Assembly: GCA_041750795.1 (NCBI GenBank)
Contig: JBGSYQ010000480.1
Coordinates: forward strand, 1-23,003
From: JTS-RE94 sp041750795
GTDB lineage: Bacteria; Planctomycetota; Planctomycetia; Pirellulales; PALSA-1355
Direction of reading: 5' to 3'
DNA: 23,003 bases
The position numbers were made by a program, and so were the translations under genes. Within the stretch, counting starts at the first letter, position 1, and every line of letters starts with the position of its first letter. Positions 22,976-23,003 of this stretch are shown one piece after another. Under the pieces are notes generated by a model that did no database searches, had not been told where the DNA came from, and saw only the letters and a program-made list of their open reading frames with translations.

Positions 22976-23003
22976 ATGTCGAGTATCAAGTCGGCGCGGA
23001 TCG
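22976..23003 (+). CDS. Start of an unidentified gene, possibly a transposase (3' partial)
   Basis: An ATG at 22976 is preceded by a strong AAGGAGG 6 nt upstream, and the first nine codons read MSSIKSARI before the window ends. GC rises again here compared with the cassette. Because it points away from a kinase gene that has lost its 5' part, it is a good candidate for the first gene of an inserted mobile element. Nine residues are too few to name a family. Confidence 0.4.

Noticed and set aside
1..23003. CRISPR arrays, rRNA genes or intact tRNA genes
   Set aside because: No regularly spaced direct repeats and no rRNA or complete tRNA sequence were seen on reading both strands.

Overview
The window looks like chromosomal DNA of a planctomycete, probably Pirellulales-like. 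This rests on several features together: high GC over the first ~18.5 kb, a PEP-CTERM/CHRD secreted protein, a sulfatase-fold protein, a very large secreted protein with a TIM-barrel-like core, a Tyr/Gln-rich secreted protein of planctomycete style, and a remnant resembling the small ORFs that accompany planctomycete integrases. No marker gene fixes the taxon, so this is an inference from gene style.

Layout. (1) 1-4708: a tripartite drug/solute exporter operon on the + strand. It holds a HlyD-type membrane-fusion protein (5' end cut by the window), a giant ABC protein (two ATPase domains fused to an ABC-2 permease), and a second ABC-2 permease. (2) 4865-6091: fabI (enoyl-ACP reductase) and a MutT-like Nudix hydrolase, 3 nt apart. 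(3) 6178-8254: a CHRD/PEP-CTERM secreted protein (- strand) and a divergent secreted HExxH metallopeptidase-like protein. (4) 8339-9907: a phospholipid pair on the - strand, a PlsC-type acyltransferase followed by cdsA. (5) 10374-15781: a sulfatase-fold protein whose catalytic residues look degraded, then a 1296-residue secreted protein with a glycosidase-like barrel and a C-terminal carbohydrate-binding-like domain. (6) 15811-18505: HIT protein, Trm112-like protein, Tyr/Gln-rich secreted protein, a small unknown protein and a twin-CBS protein. A perfect 30-bp palindromic terminator lies between two of these convergent genes.

From about 18.9 kb the composition changes: GC drops visibly and gene style changes. 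The right end is an accessory cassette read on the - strand. In transcription order it holds the C-terminal end of a histidine-kinase-type ATPase (upstream part missing), an unusual protein with a receiver-like N-terminus, an unknown 225-residue protein, a Vsr-type endonuclease with every catalytic and zinc residue present, and an HNH endonuclease with an EVE/PUA-like N-terminal domain. The first four genes overlap or nearly abut. The cassette is bordered on the left by a start-less remnant of an integrase-associated ORF and on the right by what looks like the leading edge of another mobile element. It looks like a horizontally acquired conflict/defence locus that couples two-component-style sensing to two nucleases. 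It is the best candidate here for an undescribed system, although its first gene appears broken in this genome.

Limits: function calls rest on motif reading only, with no database search. Domain positions are approximate unless a residue number is given.
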